NCBI GenBank assembly: GCA_002398365.1
Contig: DGYK01000011.1
Span: 162,965-222,431 of the forward strand
Reading direction: 5' to 3'
DNA: 59,467 bases
Origin: Flammeovirgaceae bacterium UBA5008
GTDB lineage: Bacteria > Bacteroidota > Bacteroidia > Cytophagales > Cyclobacteriaceae
In this document: positions 25,330 to 34,080 of the stretch, piece after piece
Numbering within the stretch: position 1 is the stretch's first letter
How the letters are laid out: each line of letters begins with the position of its first letter
The notes under the pieces: model-generated
Database searches by the model: none
Told to the model about the DNA's origin: nothing
What the model saw: the letters and a program-made list of their open reading frames with translations, nothing else
Program-made: the position numbers and the translations under genes

Positions 25330-26166
25330 ATGGAGATGTACAAAAATCGAAAGTTGCTGATTGCCACCAAGCACAAAAAAGAGAGTGTCATGGCTCCTAT
25401 TTTAGAAAGGGAGTTGGGAGTGACCTGTTGGGTAGATGAAAACTTCGATACCGATGAACTCGGAACTTTTACCGGAGAGGTTGAACGTACGTTGGATCCT
25501 ATCTCCACACTTCGCGAAAAATGCTTGCGGGCGATGCGCAAAAACAACTGCGATCTGGCCATCGCCAGCGAGGGATCCTTTGGACAGCATCCATCGCTGT
25601 TTTTTGTAAATGCCGATGATGAGTTGGTGATGTTACTGGATTCCCGCCATCATCTGGAGATAGTTGAGCGTGAATTGAGTACAGAAACAAATTACAATGG
25701 ACGGGATATACGCACCGAGGAAGAACTGTTCGCCTTTGCAGAGGAGGTGCACTTTCCTTCGCACGGATTAATTCTGCGAAAGTCAGCAGACGAATTGATC
25801 GACTTGCAAAAGGGAATCATGGATCGTGCGCATTTGTTGAAAACTTTTCATGATCTCATGCAGAAATATGAAAAGGTGTATGTAGAAACAGATATGCGCG
25901 CGATGTACAATCCTTCGCGATTGAAAGTTATCGAGCAGGCAACTATCAAGTTAGTCAATCGAATTAAAAGCACGTGTCCTCATTGCCATATGCCGGGATT
26001 TGGTATCACAGAAGCAAAGCGAGGTTTAGCATGTGATATTTGCGGGGAACCAACGCAATTAGTGAAAAGTTATGTTTCGGTTTGTTCGAACTGTAACTAT
26101 AGTATGGAGGAAGAAGTCGCTTCTTCAACAGCCGATCCTATGTATTGCAATCATTGTAATCCTTAA
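25330..26166 (+). CDS. DUF6671 family protein with C-terminal zinc ribbon
   Basis: The 278-residue product has an N-terminal DUF6671-like region (NRKLLIATKHKKESVMAPIL, then RAMRKNNCDLAIASEGSFG). The C-terminal third has four Cys pairs: CPHCHMPGF, CDICGEP, CSNCNYS and CNHCNP, consistent with a double zinc ribbon. The function of the family is not known to me. It is cytoplasmic with no signal peptide. It is divergent from the DKNYY gene (118 nt apart). Confidence 0.8.
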   Translation: MEMYKNRKLLIATKHKKESVMAPILERELGVTCWVDENFDTDELGTFTGEVERTLDPISTLREKCLRAMRKNNCDLAIASEGSFGQHPSLFFVNADDELVMLLDSRHHLEIVERELSTETNYNGRDIRTEEELFAFAEEVHFPSHGLILRKSADELIDLQKGIMDRAHLLKTFHDLMQKYEKVYVETDMRAMYNPSRLKVIEQATIKLVNRIKSTCPHCHMPGFGITEAKRGLACDICGEPTQLVKSYVSVCSNCNYSMEEEVASSTADPMYCNHCNP

Positions 26167-26227
26167 GTTGACAAGCAAAAAACATTTGATTCAGCAAATG
26201 ATAGTTGATTAGCAAATTGAACGAACC

Positions 26228-26884
26228 TTATTGTTTCACCCTCACTCCGCTAATCTCTAAAAAAGCGTTTGCAAATACGTCACTGGGTTGAGCACCCGAT
26301 ACTCCGTATTGATTGTTGATAATAAAGAACGGAACTCCGCTGATGCCTCGTAGTACATTTAATTTTTCTTCGGCTACTACTTCTTTCAACCCTTCATCAG
26401 AGTTTAGAAATGTATTCACCACGGTAGCATCCAATCCTACCGAGGTCGCCACGTTTACTAAGTTTTCGGTTTTCGTCAGATCAACGCCATCCGTAAAGTA
26501 AGCTTTCATCAACGCCTCTTTCATTTCCAGTTGCTTACCTTTCTGTTTAGCAAAATAGATCAGCCGATGCGACTGCCGCGTGTTGGGTGATACCTTTTGT
26601 TTTGCAAAGTCAAAGGCTAAACCTTCTTGTGCGGCTGTGGCGGTTACGTGGCCGGTAATTTGCTCATACTTCGATTCACTGCCGAACTTCTTAATAAGGT
26701 AGTCGCGCTGATTACGACCTTCTGTTGGCATATCCGGATTCAGTTCGAATGGATGGTACTCAACTGTTACGTCAATCTGATCGGATACTTGCTGGATGGC
26801 TTTTTCTAATCTTCGCTTGCCAATGTAACACCACGGGCAAACTATGTCTGAGACAACATCTATTTTTAGGGTTGGCTTTGTCAT
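26228..26884 (-). CDS. DsbA-family (FrnE-like) thiol oxidoreductase
   Basis: The 218-residue product has a thioredoxin-like start with active-site CPWC (VSDIVCPWCYIGKRRLEKA, about 10-28). An alpha-helical insertion follows, then the cis-Pro element SGVPFFIINNQYGVSGAQ near residue 180-200. These are features of FrnE/DsbA-like proteins. The lack of a signal peptide implies a cytoplasmic role; FrnE-type proteins are linked to disulfide exchange and stress. It converges on the DUF6671 gene with a 61-nt gap. Confidence 0.92.
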   Translation of the reverse strand: MTKPTLKIDVVSDIVCPWCYIGKRRLEKAIQQVSDQIDVTVEYHPFELNPDMPTEGRNQRDYLIKKFGSESKYEQITGHVTATAAQEGLAFDFAKQKVSPNTRQSHRLIYFAKQKGKQLEMKEALMKAYFTDGVDLTKTENLVNVATSVGLDATVVNTFLNSDEGLKEVVAEEKLNVLRGISGVPFFIINNQYGVSGAQPSDVFANAFLEISGVRVKQ

Positions 26885-26976
26885 ACTGAAAGTTTAAAGT
26901 TAAACCCAAAAATGCCTTGTTTAGTTCTTAGGAACTTTTAACTGCGGGCGAGTGAAGAAAGGCAAAAACTTTCTGT

Positions 26977-26984
26977 TAACTTTG
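26977..26984 (+). promoter_or_regulatory. promoter -7 motif for ahcY
   Basis: TAACTTTG fits TAnnTTTG, 39 nt before the ATG of ahcY. An in-frame GTG at 26952 lies upstream of this motif, so that alternative start is not supported. Confidence 0.5.
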
Positions 26985-27023
26985 CGGTTTATTCCCTTAA
27001 AATCAACTGAAAAACAACATTTT

Positions 27024-28331
27024 ATGACCGTTGCCGAGAAACCTGCCTACAAAGTGAAAGATATGTCCCTGGCCGCCTGGGGTCGCAAAGAGATTAAATT
27101 AGCCGAAGCTGAAATGCCGGGCCTCATGGCCTTACGCGAAGAATATGGCCAGCAAAAACCATTAAAAGGTGCCCGCATTGCGGGTTGCTTGCACATGACC
27201 ATCCAAACGGCTGTGCTGATTGAAACATTGGTTGAGTTGGGTGCCGAGGTATCTTGGTCATCTTGCAATATTTTCTCTACACAAGATCATGCGGCTGCCG
27301 CTATTGCCGCTGCAGGTATTCCAGTGTATGCCTGGAAGGGCATGAATGAGGTAGAATTTGATTGGTGTATTGAGCAAACCTTGTATGCTTTCAAAGATGG
27401 CAAGCCATTGAATATGATTTTGGATGACGGTGGCGACCTGACCAACATGGTATTGGATCGCAATCCTGAATTAGTAAAAGGAATCAAAGGAATTTCAGAA
27501 GAAACAACTACAGGTGTTCATCGCCTGATTGAGCGTATGCATGCGGGTAAGTTGCCGCTGCCAGCGATCAACATCAATGACTCGGTAACCAAATCAAAGT
27601 TTGATAACAAGTATGGTTGCAAAGAATCATTAGTAGATGCGATTCGCAGAGCAACGGATGTGATGATGGCCGGAAAAGTAGCGGTTGTTGCCGGTTATGG
27701 CGATGTGGGTAAAGGTTCTGCTGCTTCGTTACGTGGTGCCGGTGCGCGTGTGATTGTAACCGAGATCGATCCGATCTGTGCGTTGCAAGCTGCCATGGAT
27801 GGATTTGCAGTGAAGAAAATGAACGATGCGGTAAAAGAAGCAGATATTGTGGTGAGTGCTACCGGTAACTCGGGCATTGTGCTCGGCCACCACTTCGAAA
27901 GCATGAAAGACAAAACGATTGTGTGTAACATCGGCCACTTTGACAATGAAATTGATGTAGCGTGGTTGAACAAAAACGCTTCGAAAGATGAAGTGAAACC
28001 CCAAGTAGATTTGTACACCTTGAAAAATGGTCGCCAAGTAATCTTGTTGGCTGAAGGCCGCTTGGTGAACTTAGGTTGCGCTACGGGTCACCCTTCGTTT
28101 GTAATGTCCAATTCATTTACCAACCAAACATTGGCCCAATTAGAACTGTGGACTAACACCAGCAAGTACGAAAACAAAGTGTACATGTTGCCTAAACATT
28201 TGGATGAGAAAGTAGCGCGCTTGCACTTGAAGAAAATAGGAGTGGAGTTGGAAGAACTCACACCGGATCAAGCCAAATACATTGGTGTATCTGTAAACGG
28301 ACCGTTCAAACCGGATTATTACAGATATTAA
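27024..28331 (+). CDS. ahcY: S-adenosylhomocysteinase
   Basis: Start at ATG 27024 gives a 435-residue product, the usual size. It converts S-adenosylhomocysteine to adenosine and homocysteine, closing the methylation cycle. The NAD-binding Rossmann motif is seen as VAVVAGYGDVGKGSAA, with substrate-site residues in HMTIQTAVLIETL, NDSVTKSKFDNKYGCKESL and the C-terminal NGPFKPDYYRY. No riboswitch-like fold is visible in the short leader. It is followed by two copies of a GGTGTC-type repeat with a terminator between them. Confidence 0.97.
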   Translation: MTVAEKPAYKVKDMSLAAWGRKEIKLAEAEMPGLMALREEYGQQKPLKGARIAGCLHMTIQTAVLIETLVELGAEVSWSSCNIFSTQDHAAAAIAAAGIPVYAWKGMNEVEFDWCIEQTLYAFKDGKPLNMILDDGGDLTNMVLDRNPELVKGIKGISEETTTGVHRLIERMHAGKLPLPAININDSVTKSKFDNKYGCKESLVDAIRRATDVMMAGKVAVVAGYGDVGKGSAASLRGAGARVIVTEIDPICALQAAMDGFAVKKMNDAVKEADIVVSATGNSGIVLGHHFESMKDKTIVCNIGHFDNEIDVAWLNKNASKDEVKPQVDLYTLKNGRQVILLAEGRLVNLGCATGHPSFVMSNSFTNQTLAQLELWTNTSKYENKVYMLPKHLDEKVARLHLKKIGVELEELTPDQAKYIGVSVNGPFKPDYYRY

Positions 28332-28344
28332 TCAAAGATTGCTG

Positions 28345-28378
28345 AGGTGTCACAACACTTTTTGAGTGTCAGACATCT
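28345..28378 (+). repeat. GGTGTC-type repeat, copy A
   Basis: Two-tier inverted repeat: outer arms GGTGTC/(A)GACATC, inner arms ACACT/AGTGT. It matches copy B (28462-28494) at about 27 of 33 positions. It lies between the ahcY stop and the terminator at 28416. Confidence 0.6.
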
Positions 28379-28415
28379 TTAATCGACAAAACTCTCTGCT
28401 TGCAAATTAGAGAGG

Positions 28416-28442
28416 CCCCGGGCGGAATGCTCGGGGTTTTTT
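28416..28442 (+). terminator. Rho-independent terminator of ahcY
   Basis: The stem CCCCGGGC pairs with GCTCGGGG (one G-T wobble) around loop GGAAT, followed by six T. It ends the ahcY transcript. Confidence 0.85.
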
Positions 28443-28461
28443 ATTTAATAACATCGCTTAT

Positions 28462-28494
28462 GGTGTCACGACACTTTCCAAGTGCCAGACACCT
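28462..28494 (+). repeat. GGTGTC-type repeat, copy B
   Basis: Perfect outer arms GGTGTC/GACACC and inner arms CACTT/AAGTG around TCC, followed by TTTTTT. It is the cleaner of the two copies and could itself terminate transcription on the plus strand, just before the convergent LytTR gene. Confidence 0.65.
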
Positions 28495-28508
28495 TTTTTG
28501 GAGCGCAA

Positions 28509-29279
28509 TCAAGAATTCAAATATTCATCGACATAACGTTTAAAGACCTTTCCAATTTTAAACGGGTGTTGTTGAATGAACACGGTATCAGTAGTTGTGC
28601 TTGAAATAAAGGATTTGTGAATAATATGAGATCGACTGATTCGCAAAAAGGCGGGTCGCGGTAGTTTAGCTTCTGCTTCCTTCAGCGACAAGCGCGCGAT
28701 GTAGGTTTTTTGTGCCGTCACAATTTTAACATAGTTCTCCAGACTTTCGATATACTGAATTTGTTGCAGTGGGATTTGCCGCTCGATTCCATCAATGGTG
28801 CAATTCAAAAAAGTAATAGGCTTTGTTTCTTCTGTTGGAGATGATGTTGGCTTTGATGGTTGGATTAAATGCACATAGCGAAACAATACATACACTCCCA
28901 ATCCCGCCAAGGTAAAAACCCAAAACGACAAAAGATGCGGAAGCGTGTTGGTTTGGCGAAAGTGATAGACCAGCACCAGATGCATGTTGATGGAGCTAAA
29001 GGCTACCAGCGGGAAAGTCCACAAAAGGTATGTTTTTGTTTTCCCTTGCAGATACAGTCGGCTGAAGAGAAAAGTATTATGGAAAACAATCCAGCCATAC
29101 ATGAGCACGAGAAACAAATAAGGAGAGAAGGCATCGAACCCATGCCGCTGAGCTAAGGAAGAACGATCAGGTATGTAGTAAGCAATGAGCAACGCCAATA
29201 GCCCGAGCGCATTGCGGAGCAGTACAGAATAGGTGGAAGATATTTGCACAGTAATACAAAAGTAAACGATCGTGGTCAA
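28509..29279 (-). CDS. membrane-anchored LytTR-type transcription regulator
   Basis: The product is up to 256 residues: about four membrane segments in residues 12-130 (for example LLRNALGLLALLIAYYIP and LFLVLMYGWIVFHNTFLF), a Pro/Ser/Thr-rich linker, and a C-terminal LytTR domain (LQQIQYIESLENYVKIV, then LRISRSHIIHKSFI). The start is doubtful. The frame begins with TTG, and a TACTTTTG promoter-like motif lies within its first codons (29257-29264), so GTG at 29249 or a later codon may be the real start. It has the same layout as the LytTR protein at 305-1123. The targets are unknown. Confidence 0.75.
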   Translation of the reverse strand: MTTIVYFCITVQISSTYSVLLRNALGLLALLIAYYIPDRSSLAQRHGFDAFSPYLFLVLMYGWIVFHNTFLFSRLYLQGKTKTYLLWTFPLVAFSSINMHLVLVYHFRQTNTLPHLLSFWVFTLAGLGVYVLFRYVHLIQPSKPTSSPTEETKPITFLNCTIDGIERQIPLQQIQYIESLENYVKIVTAQKTYIARLSLKEAEAKLPRPAFLRISRSHIIHKSFISSTTTDTVFIQQHPFKIGKVFKRYVDEYLNS

Positions 29280-29361
29280 CTTTGGCTTTGGGATAAAGTG
29301 ATTTCGTCACTGACCAAGTGGTTGAGTCACTGAAATCTTGTGGTATTTGCCCATTCGATGA

Positions 29362-30018
29362 ATGTTTGCAGAAAAAACTATGCTGCATCAACTCAACATT
29401 ATCGTTCATGTGGTGGCCGGAACCATCGCCATCATCCTGGGTATCATCGCCATCCTCAAAAACCGGAATGTGCCACTTCATCGGAAAGTGGGTACCTATT
29501 TTAAATACCTCTTAGTGATTGTAGTGGGCACCGGATTCCTAGGTTTTCTATTCTTTAGGCAGGAGCCATTCTTTTTAATACTTACGCTGATAGCGGGCTA
29601 TGTAGGTTATGCCGGATTTCGAAATATTCAACTGAAAGAGAATCTGGCGGGTAAGCAAGACTTAGTGATTTCATTGATCAGTTTAAGCGTCACAATTTGG
29701 TATGGCTGCTATGTCATACATCACCGCTTGGTGGCAAATCCGGTGTTGGTCTATTCTACATTAGGGGCTTTGGTTTTTGTAATATCGTATGATCTGCTTA
29801 AGTACTTTTTCCTACATGAGCGCCTCAAAAAATGGTGGTTGTACGAACATATCTACAAAGTCATTTCGGCATTCAGTGCAATGCTCTCTGCCTTTGCTGG
29901 GAATGTGTTTCGCGACTTTCATCCTTACAGCCAAATCGGCCCCAGCCTAATTTGTACTTTACTGATCATCTACTTTATTGTGCAGCGAGCCCGAGCAAAC
30001 GTGAAAACGAAGTACTAA
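29362..30018 (+). CDS. multi-pass membrane protein, DUF2306-like
   Basis: The product is up to 218 residues (ATG 29362; ATG 29380 is an alternative start). It has about seven hydrophobic helices, including VHVVAGTIAIILGIIAIL, LLVIVVGTGFLGFLFF and LGALVFVISYDLLKYFF. The pattern with a first-helix His and a HRKVG loop recalls DUF2306-type membrane proteins, whose function is unknown. It is divergent from the LytTR gene (82 nt apart), so that regulator might control it. That link is only positional. Confidence 0.7.
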   Translation: MFAEKTMLHQLNIIVHVVAGTIAIILGIIAILKNRNVPLHRKVGTYFKYLLVIVVGTGFLGFLFFRQEPFFLILTLIAGYVGYAGFRNIQLKENLAGKQDLVISLISLSVTIWYGCYVIHHRLVANPVLVYSTLGALVFVISYDLLKYFFLHERLKKWWLYEHIYKVISAFSAMLSAFAGNVFRDFHPYSQIGPSLICTLLIIYFIVQRARANVKTKY

Positions 30019-30115
30019 ACTGGTCAGGTATTCGATTAATCAGTAAGCGATAGCTGAATTTTTTCTTACTTTTAAAAGTTGGTTCCTCCATTTTAAGTTT
30101 TAAACTAACTTTTAA

Positions 30116-30496
30116 ATGCAACACACGGATAATTTTAAACTAGGCTTGCTTCATTTTGTACACCTTCTGGTAACAGTTGATGGACATATTGATGATCGGG
30201 AGCGAGCTGCTATCTTGGCGATTAAAGAAGAAGAACAGATTCCGGATAAAATGTTTCATGAATTTGAAGTAAAGGCTGAGACCGCCAATGAGCAGCAGAT
30301 TTACTTTGAAGGGAATGAGTTACTTTCTGCTTGTTCGGATGACGAGCGTCTCGCTGCTTTTGTACACTTGTATAAATTAGCAGAAGCCGATGCGACCATC
30401 AGTAATAAGGAAGTGCGCTTTTTATTATATGGTCTGAAGGCAAATAAAGTCAGTTTTGAAGACGTAGTGCTGACTGCGAATATGTCAGGGAAATAA
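30116..30496 (+). CDS. TerB-like protein
   Basis: The 126-residue, all-helical, acidic product has paired motifs VTVDGHIDDRERAAI and AEADATISNKEVRFL, typical of TerB-type folds. Such proteins are metal-associated scaffolds, in some cases linked to tellurite resistance. No ter cluster is nearby, so the role is unknown. It ends 1 nt before the convergent minus-strand gene. Confidence 0.75.
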   Translation: MQHTDNFKLGLLHFVHLLVTVDGHIDDRERAAILAIKEEEQIPDKMFHEFEVKAETANEQQIYFEGNELLSACSDDERLAAFVHLYKLAEADATISNKEVRFLLYGLKANKVSFEDVVLTANMSGK

Positions 30497-30497
30497 T

Positions 30498-30836
30498 CTA
30501 TCGGTAAGTGATGATCTTACCGGTTATCAGTTTTTCTTTTGCTTCTTGCCACGATGGAAAATCAGTTGATTCAAACGTAACCGTCTGAATGCGGGCCGCC
30601 ACTTTCGAAGAAGATTTCATGGCTTCCAAATGCGCACCCGAAGTAGCATATCTTTTCATCTCGGCAGCATCATTCCAACCAGTCAGTGTATAGTAAGTCT
30701 TCCAAAATCCGGAAGCCTTAAAAATTACGTGCGGATAATCTTTCTTAAGCTGTTGCACAGAGCGGCTTGTCAACCGAACAAAGCGGAGCAGATGGCCAAT
30801 TGATTTTAATCGGATAGAAGTAACGACCACGATCAT
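30498..30836 (-). CDS. small dimeric alpha-beta-barrel protein (monooxygenase-like)
   Basis: The 112-residue product has the pattern of the ABM/DUF3291 alpha-beta-barrel fold: VVVTSIRLKSIGHLLRFVRL, then SGFWKTYYTLTGWNDAAEM and a closing TDFPSWQEAKEKL. Members are heme-degrading or quinone-acting monooxygenases, or simple binding proteins. It starts 4 nt inside the end of the exonuclease gene, so it is translationally coupled as the last gene of the nhaC operon. Confidence 0.65.
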   Translation of the reverse strand: MIVVVTSIRLKSIGHLLRFVRLTSRSVQQLKKDYPHVIFKASGFWKTYYTLTGWNDAAEMKRYATSGAHLEAMKSSSKVAARIQTVTFESTDFPSWQEAKEKLITGKIITYR

Positions 30837-31432
30837 TTGTGATGAAGCATTTTGGTCAGTTTGTTATACACTTCCAAACAAACCCACGCATCCGTAGCTG
30901 CATAGCTAATCTGTTTTTCGTTGAGTGTCTCTGCTTCCCAATTGCTGGTTTGAGCACTCTTCGAAATCCGGAATCCCAAAAGTAAGGCAGCCAATTTCTT
31001 CACACTTTCTACTTGAAGTCCGGCAGCTTTACTCATCTCCGCCAATTCCACAAATCCGGCTGGCTCGTAGGGATGGAGTTTTTGCAAACCTTTAATGTCA
31101 TCGCGTAAAGCAACTCCCGCTTTCAGGATTTTATCATTCTGTAAAAAATCAACCAACTCGCCTTGCAATTTCATTTGCGAGAGCCGAATGAGGAACACCT
31201 TGTGTGGCAAGGCAATCTGCATCAAAGCAACCAGATTGGAATGACCGCGCACAAACACCGGCTTCGTCTCGGTATCAAAACCAACTACCCGATGCTCGTT
31301 GATTTCATCTAAGGCTGCAGCGAGTTTGGAATCTTTGGTGATCACCACCGCCTTGCCTTCAAATGCTCCCAACGGCAATAGATTGATTTCTTCGTTGGAG
31401 ATATTCGTCTTATGAATTGGAATCTTTGTCAT
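30833..31432 (-). CDS. 3'-5' exonuclease, RNase D-like
   Basis: The 199-residue product has the DEDDy exonuclease motifs: DTET in VVGFDTETKPVF (Exo I), a middle Asp in VALRDDIKGLQKL (Exo II), and Tyr/Asp in ISYAATDAWVCLEVYNKL (Exo III). It is shorter than RNase D and lacks the HRDC domain. It resembles the single-domain RNase D-like exonucleases common in Bacteroidota. It overlaps nhaC by 23 nt and the small monooxygenase-like gene by 4 nt. Confidence 0.88.
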   Translation of the reverse strand: MTKIPIHKTNISNEEINLLPLGAFEGKAVVITKDSKLAAALDEINEHRVVGFDTETKPVFVRGHSNLVALMQIALPHKVFLIRLSQMKLQGELVDFLQNDKILKAGVALRDDIKGLQKLHPYEPAGFVELAEMSKAAGLQVESVKKLAALLLGFRISKSAQTSNWEAETLNEKQISYAATDAWVCLEVYNKLTKMLHHK

Positions 31433-32858
31433 CCAGCCTGCGGATTTTAATATTTAGATAGGCTTGTGTCACTGTCATCAATGGGCTGATGATACAGAAA
31501 AAACAGTACGGGGCATAGGACATGGTGGCAATGCCCAACACTTTGGATTGGGTGGCGCCACAGGTATTCCAAGGCACGAGCACAGAGGTGACAGTGCCTG
31601 CATCTTCTAGCGTGCGACTCAGCAACTCTGGTTTGTAACCACGCTTGCGATACGTATCGGCAAACATGCGTCCCGGTACGGCTATGGCCATGTATTGATC
31701 TCCTGCGGTGATGTTGAAGAAGATACTTGTTACCGCAGTGGAAGCAACCAATGAACCGGTAGAGTGGGCCCATTTGATAATCTCTTCCACAATGCGTTTT
31801 AGTAATCCACACGATTCCATCACACCCCCAAAAATCATCGCTCCTAAAATTAACCAGATCGTATTAAGCATACCTGCCATACCACCAGAGGATAAAAGCC
31901 CATTGATCATTTGGTTCTCAGTGATGATGCTTACTTCCATTGAGAAGGATTTCATCACCGCGATAAAAGCGGACTTAACCGGATCGCCTGTGATGCCGGA
32001 AACTTGTTGTATGATTTGTGGCTGAAAGATCACCGCAAAAATTCCTCCTAAAATAGTTCCGACCAACAACGCAGGAATGGCGGGTACTTTTCTCACAATC
32101 ATAAAAAGAACCAAAGCCGGCACAATGAACAATAGCGGATTCAGATTAAATGCGTTGTCAATGGCCGCCAATACATTGGCCGTATCGGTAGTGCCACTTG
32201 TATCCAGCGTAAAGCCCCAAACTAAGAAGATCAGTAACGTGATAGCCAGTGTCGGCACTGTGGTATAAACCATGTATTTCACATGTGTAAAAAGATCGGT
32301 GCCAGCCATAGCTGGAGCGAGGTTAGTTGTATCGGATAAAGGTGACATCTTATCGCCAAAATAGGCACCGGAAATAATAGCTCCGGCCACCACTCCTTCG
32401 TGGATACCGAGGGTTTTTCCAATACCCAGCAACGCAATTCCCACCGTAGCAATGGTAGACCATGAACTGCCCGTGGCTAATGAGACGATGCAACAAACCA
32501 CACAAGCAGCAAACAAGAAAATGGTGGGATTCAAAATTTTAAGCCCGTAGTAGATCATGGCCGGCACGATTCCACTTAAAAGCCATGCTCCGGAAAGCGA
32601 TCCGATCACGAGCAAAATCAACATCGCCCCCATGGCCGAGCTAATACTCTTCACAATACTTACTTCAATCTCATCCCACGAATAGCCCAGTCGCCAACTG
32701 ACAATCCCGGCTGCCCCGGCAGCTAATATTAATGCAATTTGGTTCGGGCCATCGGTAGCTCCTGATCCAAAAACAATCACATTAATGGCCAAAAAGGCAA
32801 CCAGAAAAGCAATGGGAATAAATGCATGGACTAGGGTCGGTCGTTTTTTTTCGGTCAT
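31410..32858 (-). CDS. nhaC: NhaC-family Na+/H+ antiporter
   Basis: The 482-residue product has about 11-12 membrane helices and NhaC signature elements: GAYFGDKMSPLSDTTNLAPA, NITAGDQYMAIAVPGRMF, and EDAGTVTSVLVPWNTCGA near the C-terminus. It exchanges sodium for protons at the inner membrane, helping in salt and pH homeostasis. It heads a three-gene operon with the exonuclease and the small alpha-beta-barrel protein. Confidence 0.93.
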   Translation of the reverse strand: MTEKKRPTLVHAFIPIAFLVAFLAINVIVFGSGATDGPNQIALILAAGAAGIVSWRLGYSWDEIEVSIVKSISSAMGAMLILLVIGSLSGAWLLSGIVPAMIYYGLKILNPTIFLFAACVVCCIVSLATGSSWSTIATVGIALLGIGKTLGIHEGVVAGAIISGAYFGDKMSPLSDTTNLAPAMAGTDLFTHVKYMVYTTVPTLAITLLIFLVWGFTLDTSGTTDTANVLAAIDNAFNLNPLLFIVPALVLFMIVRKVPAIPALLVGTILGGIFAVIFQPQIIQQVSGITGDPVKSAFIAVMKSFSMEVSIITENQMINGLLSSGGMAGMLNTIWLILGAMIFGGVMESCGLLKRIVEEIIKWAHSTGSLVASTAVTSIFFNITAGDQYMAIAVPGRMFADTYRKRGYKPELLSRTLEDAGTVTSVLVPWNTCGATQSKVLGIATMSYAPYCFFCIISPLMTVTQAYLNIKIRRLDDKDSNS

Positions 32859-33036
32859 GAATGCATCAATTTTATGGTCTCAAGGTACTAATTGTTCAGT
32901 AGGGTACAAGGCGCGGTCTGGGCTTTTAGTTAATTCATTTTTCAGCTCGTGTTTTTCAGGGAATATTTTTTATCGGGAGAATGAGATTCTGCAGCTAAAA
33001 TCGTAAATCGTAAGGATATTAAATACATACCTTGCG

Positions 33037-33546
33037 ATGTTGGATCCAGCCAAACTAATTGAAAAAGCCAAGCAGTCCGGTTTTTATCTCACCCTTTTAA
33101 ACTGGGCACTTTACCGGATGGTGCCATTCAATAAACCCCATGGTTTTAGGATTTTGGAAATTGCTGATTATCGGTTGAAAACGATCATGCCTTACAAGCG
33201 CAGAAACTTCAACCATATCAGGGGTTTGCATGCATGTGGTTTGGCTACGATCTCAGAATTTGCCACCGGCTTCTTGCTACTGAGCAGTCTGGACATGAAG
33301 AAGTATCGAATGATTTTGCAGCGACTCGAGGTAAATTATCTCTACCAAGGTAAAATGGATGCTACAGCTGAATTCACTATTTCAAAAGAGTGGATGGAAG
33401 AAAAAATTATAAAGCCCTTACAGTCGCAGGATACGGTAGTGGTGCCTTGTGAGGTGAAAATCCACGATATCAAGGGAAACCACCTCACCACAGGGGTAGT
33501 TTACTGGCAATTTAAAGAATGGGCCAAGGTGCGCACCAAGGCTTGA
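33037..33546 (+). CDS. DUF4442 hotdog-fold protein
   Basis: The 169-residue product fits the DUF4442 hotdog family: FNKPHGFRILEIADYRLKTI (central helix region), RGLHACGLATISEFATGF and the closing VVYWQFKEWAKVRTK. Hotdog proteins are usually acyl-CoA thioesterases or binding proteins. No catalytic residue is certain. No signal peptide. It stands alone upstream of the Mpo1-like gene. Confidence 0.78.
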   Translation: MLDPAKLIEKAKQSGFYLTLLNWALYRMVPFNKPHGFRILEIADYRLKTIMPYKRRNFNHIRGLHACGLATISEFATGFLLLSSLDMKKYRMILQRLEVNYLYQGKMDATAEFTISKEWMEEKIIKPLQSQDTVVVPCEVKIHDIKGNHLTTGVVYWQFKEWAKVRTKA

Positions 33547-33565
33547 GAAGTTGGTTCGTTTCTAT

Positions 33566-33573
33566 TAAATTTG
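33566..33573 (+). promoter_or_regulatory. promoter -7 motif for Mpo1-like gene
   Basis: TAAATTTG fits TAnnTTTG, 25 nt before the ATG at 33599, inside the 52-nt gap between the two genes. Confidence 0.45.
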
Positions 33574-33598
33574 ATGACCTAACTAATCCATTTACGTT

Positions 33599-34078
33599 AT
33601 GCGAAAGATTGACGCACTACTTTCGGAATATGGTGAAAGCCATCAGAACGCAACTAACAAAATGATTCATTGGATTTGTGTTCCATTGATCTTCTTTAGT
33701 ATTGTGGGTTTGATTGGTTCCATTCCTTCCGGATTTCTTGTATCTGTTTTTGGCGAAGGAAGCTGGTTCGCCAATTGGGCCGCGGTGTTACTCTTTGTGG
33801 CTTTGCTCTATTACATTACATTATCCGTTCCGTTGGCGATAGGCATGTTATTGTTTGGTACCTTATGTCTGTTCGCGATGCGTCAAATTCTACAAGCCAA
33901 TGTTGCCCCTTTATGGGCGGTATGTCTTTTAATATTTGTACTAGCTTGGATTGGCCAATTTTATGGCCACAAGGTGGAAGGCAAGAAGCCTTCTTTTTTC
34001 AAGGATGTACAATTCCTGATGATTGGTCCCGCTTGGCTGATGCATTTCATCTATAAAAAAATCGGAATCCCCTACTAA
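33599..34078 (+). CDS. Mpo1/DUF962-family membrane protein
   Basis: The 159-residue product has the DUF962 start LSEYGESHQNATNKMIHWIC with its conserved His residues, about four membrane helices and a final GPAWLMHFIYKKIGIP. Yeast Mpo1 is an iron-dependent dioxygenase acting on 2-hydroxy fatty acids; bacterial members are thought similar. It likely sits in the inner membrane. The next gene starts 2 nt after its stop. Confidence 0.88.
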   Translation: MRKIDALLSEYGESHQNATNKMIHWICVPLIFFSIVGLIGSIPSGFLVSVFGEGSWFANWAAVLLFVALLYYITLSVPLAIGMLLFGTLCLFAMRQILQANVAPLWAVCLLIFVLAWIGQFYGHKVEGKKPSFFKDVQFLMIGPAWLMHFIYKKIGIPY

Positions 34079-34080
34079 TT

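Noticed and set aside
26885..27023. SAM or SAH riboswitch before ahcY
   Set aside because: The leader after the promoter motif is only about 30 nt, too short for a known riboswitch, and no matching fold is seen.
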